Shown here: positions 60,175 through 64,000 of the stretch, in pieces
Layout: each line of letters opens with the position of its first letter
Position numbering within the stretch: the stretch's first letter is position 1
Assembly (NCBI GenBank): GCA_905221605.1
Contig: CAJNDS010002757.1
Location: 306,001 to 370,000 of the forward strand
DNA: 64,000 nucleotides
Source: Symbiodinium natans
Taxonomy: Eukaryota; Sar; Dinophyceae; Suessiales; Symbiodiniaceae
Direction: 5' to 3'
The notes under the pieces: generated by a model
Told to the model about the DNA's origin: nothing
Databases searched by the model: none
What the model saw: only the letters and a program-made list of their open reading frames with translations
Translations under genes and position numbers: made by a program

Positions 60175-61172
60175 TACATCTGTGCGCAGGAGCCTGAGGC
60201 CGAAGCATTCTCCCTATCTGGTCCGGCATCACCCACTTGACCCCGTTGTTGGACGACACCTGCCCAGAAGCAAGAAAGCGAGAATCTCTCCACCACCGAA
60301 AGCCTGAACATCCCCCCAGCTTTATGTGGTCCACCTCGCACGAATCCGGCGCCTTTTGCGTGCGGTAACCGAAGCCCTGCCACAGCCCGGCCTTCACAGT
60401 GCCGGCCGGCACCCGGTATCCTTCTGCAGAGGTGTCTGACCTCTGATCTGATCAAGGAGGGCCAAAAAAAGATCCACACGCGCTTTTGCTGGCATCCGGC
60501 CTTCAAGCATCATATCTGATCTCTGCGTCGAACAGCTATACAGTGTGGACCCAGAATGTCTAGGAATCTCCCCCCCCCAAACCCCAACCCCCCTCCCAAA
60601 AAATTTCCCCAAAAACCACCAAGCTTCGGAGTCCCTGAATCTCGGGGGGGCTCAAGGTTTCTGGGTGCCATGGCGCGTAGGCTGCAAGGACCACTCCTGG
60701 CAGCCAGGCCTTCGCGAATTGTCTCCCTTTCTCTCACGTTCTTCCGGCTGAACGAAACCCTATTGAGTCCTAAAAGCCTGTAAACCCTACACCCCCCCCA
60801 ACCCCCCCCCCCCCCCCTACAAACCCTATAAAGCCCATAAGCCCAAAGATCGATGCCTGTGTCGGCCTGAGATTCCCACATGTTTCTGAACCCAGGCTCT
60901 TTTTGCATCCAGGCCTGCTCAGCCTCTTGAAACCCTAAACCCTCCTAGCCTGCGCCCGCAGCCATCAAGCTCCTAAACCCTAAACCCTAAACCCTAAACC
61001 CTAAACCCTAAACCCTAAACCCTAAACCCTAAACCCTAAACCCTAAACCCTAAACCCCAAGCCTTCTTGGAGTCGCTCCACACTTCCAAGACCTGGCCCT
61101 CAGCAAATGTCGACCTTGGCACACGCAGCTGTGACTTCCATGGGTCTGCAGCCGGCAACATCATGCTTACTC
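60175..61172 (-). CDS. Second gene piece with VWSDSxxxW and KWVMPDQI modules
   Basis: Exon-like pieces in minus-strand order: 61172-61055 (MLPAADPWKSQLRVPRSTF, AEGQVLEVWSDSKKAWG), about 60910-60855 (EAEQAWMQKEPGFRNMWESQ), and about 60290-60180 (WRDSRFLASGQVSSNNGVKW, VMPDQIGRMLRPQAP). It shares two distinctive motifs with the gene at 30.4-31.5 kb, but in the opposite order along the sense strand, as expected if each protein carries alternating repeats. The first exon lies between a CCCTAAA and a TTTAGGG array. Confidence 0.45.
60786..60832. repeat. Poly-C runs
   Basis: Two C runs separated by AAC, inside an intron-like stretch. Confidence 0.9.
60972..61055. repeat. Interstitial CCCTAAA tract
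   Basis: Twelve heptamers, left bracket of the exon 61055-61172. Confidence 0.97.
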
Positions 61173-61174
61173 GG

Positions 61175-61281
61175 TTTAGGGTTTAGGGTTTAGGGTTTAG
61201 GGTTTAGGGTTTAGGGTTTAGGGTTTAGGGTTTAGGGTTTAGGGTTTAGGGTTTAGGGTTTAGGGTTTAGGGTTTAGGGTT
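61175..61281. repeat. Interstitial TTTAGGG tract
   Basis: Fifteen heptamers, right bracket of the exon 61055-61172. Confidence 0.97.
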
Positions 61282-61630
61282 ACTCGGTGCTTGGGCAATG
61301 TCGGACAACGGTCACGCAGGGAGAAGCGCAAAAAGGGCAAAAGAGTTCTCGACTTCTTCTGACAGTCGGTTGTAGAACGTATTCGGCCTTGGGGCTCAAT
61401 CCAAAAGGCTTCAAAAGAGTCTTGAAGGAGACAAGGGGGCTGCGACCGATTTCCCCTGTCGAAATGGTGGCTTCGATTGGGCAACTCGAGTTCACATGGG
61501 GCCTGTGGGAACTAATCTACCCACGAAGTACAACGCACTCTCCCCTTTCTGAAAGTTTCAAGTGTTAGTGTTGACAAAGGTGCCTAGGCAAGTAGCATTT
61601 CAGGAACCTGGGGATTGCTGGAGCTTTGGG
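61282..61630. other. Ambiguous frames, no gene recognised
   Basis: Frames of 70-90 codons overlap on both strands (plus 61287-61568; minus 61280-61495 with EATISTGEIGRSPLVSFKTL). Neither is recognisable. Confidence 0.3.
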
Positions 61631-61635
61631 GGGGG

Positions 61636-61955
61636 TTTAGGGTTGAGGGTTTAGGGTTTAGGGTTTAGGGTTTAGGGTTTAGGGAGGGGGGGGGGGGCCT
61701 TCTTGTTTACGCCTGGGGCGCGAGCGACGGACTCAAGGGAGCCTGGATCGAACCGGGCAAGGTGCCATGTTCTGGCAGTGCCTCGCTTTTGGGTTTAGGG
61801 TTAGGGTTTCTGGCTTGGGAGTTTAGGAGTTTAGAAGTTTAGAGTTTAGGGTTTAGGGTTTAGGGTTTAGGGTTTAGGGTTTAGGGTTTAGGGTTTAGGG
61901 TTTAGGGTTTAGGGTTTAGGGTTTAGGGTTTAGGGTTTAGGGTTTAGGGTTTAGG
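61636..61955. repeat. TTTAGGG tracts with poly-G
   Basis: A tract at 61638-61684, a G run at 61684-61698, unique sequence, then about 17 heptamers at 61835-61953. Confidence 0.95.
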
Positions 61956-62165
61956 GCTAAGGGTTCTGAGAAGGGCTCACAAGGGCTTAGAAGGGATTGA
62001 GGGATTTTGGGGGGGTGCTAGGCACTCAATCCTTTTTGCAGTAGGCTTCTGAAGATTCTCCGAGGGGGCAAGCCCAAAAACCGATAAGCCCAAACCTCCA
62101 ACCCTAGTAAGGCCCCATAAACGAGATAGACCCTCAACCCCCAAAACAAAAAAAAAACCGAAATA

Positions 62166-62264
62166 TTGCGATGTTCCCCCTTATACGAACAGTTCAGAAC
62201 TCTACTAGGGGGTACTACAATCCCTATTATTTAGGACTGTTAGTATAAGGGGGTAACATCCCAA
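62166..62264. mobile_element. GATGTTCCCCC-family MITE, copy C
   Basis: A 99 bp element with inverted ends TTGCGATGTTCCCCCTTATA and TATAAGGGGGTAACATCCCAA, with inner ACGAACAGTTC and GGACTGTTAG. Confidence 0.8.
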
Positions 62265-62362
62265 CCTAGATATCGAGTGGGCTCTTCAGCCTTTTTGAGA
62301 GCTCAGGGCCCAGGCTGTGGGCCTCCGCTCGGGGATGGAGCCTGGCGATGAAGGCTTACAAG

Positions 62363-62440
62363 GTTTAGGGTTTAGGGTTTAGGGTTTAGGGTTTAGGGTT
62401 TAGGGTTTAGGGTTTAGGGTTTAGGGTTTAGGGTTTCGGG
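62363..62440. repeat. Interstitial TTTAGGG tract
   Basis: About eleven heptamers. Confidence 0.95.
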
Positions 62441-62769
62441 TTTAGGGGTTGCATGGATTGGGATTTAAGGTCGGATTTAGTTCTTAGGGATTGGGACTAG
62501 GGTCTCGGTTTTAGAGCTTAGGGTTTAGGGTTTGGGGTTCGGGTGTAGGGTTCTTAGTAGGGGGATTTTTGGGTCTCGGATTGAGGGTTTGGGGAATTGT
62601 GTGGTTTTGCAGGAATTGGGGCAAGTCGAAACCTAGCGAGCCTTTATGGGGACTGATCGGGTACTACCTTTAACGAACTGCGGTAGCCCCTCAACCCTCA
62701 GCCCTGGCTAGCGCTTCAAGCACCTCTGGTTACACAGCGATTGATTGTCATAGAACATGAAAAATCCTC

Positions 62770-62844
62770 CCTAAACCCTAAACCCTAAACCCTAAACCCT
62801 AAACCCTAAACCCTAAACCCTAAACCCTAAACCCTAAACCCTAA
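62770..62844. repeat. Interstitial CCCTAAA tract
   Basis: About ten heptamers. Confidence 0.95.
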
Positions 62845-63599
62845 GTCAACCTCAGGCCCAAAGGGGTTGGAGTCTCTCGGTGAAGCAGCTGGGGTCTAGA
62901 TGCCGAGTCTGGGGTCAAGATGGCGATCTTGGGCCGAATGCGGTAGGGGCCTCTATTTGGAGCGGGTGTCCTGGGGAACCAAAAAGGATCAGCAAGGGAA
63001 AGCATCAACACACTTTCAACTTTCAGGTAGCATTCAGCAACATGGGGCTGCGCGTGAGAATGTCAGCAACCTAGCTATCCAGGTGCGGAGGTTTAAGGTT
63101 TTGTTGCACTCCAGCTTGGTGCGGGACTCAGCGGATAGCCAGAACCCGCCGCGCGACCGGGAGCAGGAACAAAGCTCTCCTCAGCTAAACAGGGTTCAAG
63201 CGCTCAGCGCACGCAAAAACCCGGTTGGCATGCTTTCCGCAGCAGGACTCCGCACCACCGCCTCCAAAACCTTATGGGAACTCGTGTTTTTGGACCTGGA
63301 TGCTTCTGAGGCTACCGGGGACTTCAGAGGGCTGGGGCCTTTGGTACCCCGGATTTGCGTAGAAGGGCGAGGGTTTGTAGGGTTTGTAGGGCATTGGGCT
63401 CAAGAGCTTTAGGACGGATGAGCGCTTGGCTTCCCAGTGCCTGACTCGACTCCCCGAGCACTTTTGTGTGCAGCAAAAATCTGTGCACCACAAAGCCCCT
63501 TGTTCTTTCAAGCTGTTCATGTGCACCCTCGACCCTTCTACACACGCCTGCTTCAACCCTAAACCCTGAACCTGCCTCAACCCTAAACCCTGAACCTGC
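62845..63599. other. No gene recognised
   Basis: A 170-codon plus frame (62900-63412) and several minus frames overlap without recognisable similarity. A 22 bp direct repeat CCTCAACCCTAAACCCTGAAC occurs twice (63550-63600). Confidence 0.35.
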
Positions 63600-63730
63600 A
63601 ACCCAAACCTCACGCCATCCAAACTTGGCCAGCAGAAGGTCCATCGAGCTGTATCCGGATTGCGCCACAGCCGCAGCCGGGTGTGGGACAAACCTGTTGA
63701 GCGTCATGCCAGCCGACTGAAAGGGCCTAG
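63600..63730 (-). CDS. Exon-like fragment at window edge
   Basis: The minus strand encodes SAGMTLNRFVPHPAAAVAQS then GYSSMDLLLAKFGWREVW in open frame. Unidentified. Confidence 0.35.
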
Positions 63731-64000
63731 TTTCATGAGTTTGGCGAACTCGGTTGTTTGGAAGCATGAGAGCAGGAGCTGTAAGGGCATCCGCGCAAGC
63801 GTAGGTCATCAAGACAATGGCACCGGGAGCATACCCTTCAGTGTATCAAACCGCCGAACCCCAGAAATTAGCGGTCCCATGGATCGATGCAGGGGCATAT
63901 GGCTGGGTCAGAAGCTATGGTTTCGCAACCTATCCAGCCATAACTCCGATTTCATGTGAGGATAACCCTCAATGGAATGTATACCTCTCAAGCACAGGCA

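Overview
This window looks like nuclear DNA of a dinoflagellate, probably a Symbiodiniaceae-type alga. The evidence is: plant-type telomere heptamers (TTTAGGG/CCCTAAA) scattered throughout as interstitial tracts; a GC-rich genome with many short exons in repeat-filled introns; nearly all recognisable coding sequence on the minus strand, as in the one-way gene arrays known from dinoflagellates; and the protein families present (a DUF4116 protein, EukCat/NaV-like channels, a bacterial-type Tex protein in a eukaryotic exon structure). No rRNA, tRNA or CRISPR was recognised, and splice sites were assigned by eye.

Layout. 1-3.3 kb: telomere-like repeat, a GGTGGAGGG minisatellite and a DUF4116 gene. 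3.8-20.5 kb: two copies of a 6.5-7 kb unit (about 3.77-10.26 and 13.43-20.46 kb), each with an intronless two-voltage-sensor cation channel gene and Tex sequence. The right-hand copy joins a full multi-exon Tex gene (24.3 to 12.3 kb, minus strand) whose late exons lie on both sides of channel 2. The left copy keeps only a 5'-truncated, frameshifted Tex remnant. 27-29 kb: a small gene split by an introner-like repeat, and a third, divergent Tex N-terminal domain. 30-39 kb: exon-scale pieces of several unidentified genes. One of them (32.6-34.3 kb) has two introns that are each a copy of the same roughly 115 bp repeat.

39.93-44.05 kb: a conspicuously AT-rich block bounded by 230 bp inverted repeats. 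It carries decayed virus-type genes: an A32-like packaging ATPase, a GIY-YIG nuclease, a zinc-ribbon protein and an S74-like intramolecular chaperone. It reads as an endogenous polinton-like or NCLDV-related element.

45-64 kb: a 613-codon minus-strand reading frame of unknown role, then a stretch dominated by telomere-like arrays. There, exon-like segments of 100-150 bp are bracketed by CCCTAAA on the left and TTTAGGG on the right. The introns between such exons therefore begin and end in inverted telomere-like repeats.

The most notable signals are introns built from repeats (introner-like elements and telomere-repeat-ended introns), the degraded viral element with composite terminal repeats, the 10-TM dual-sensor channel pair, and the channel gene lodged between Tex exons.
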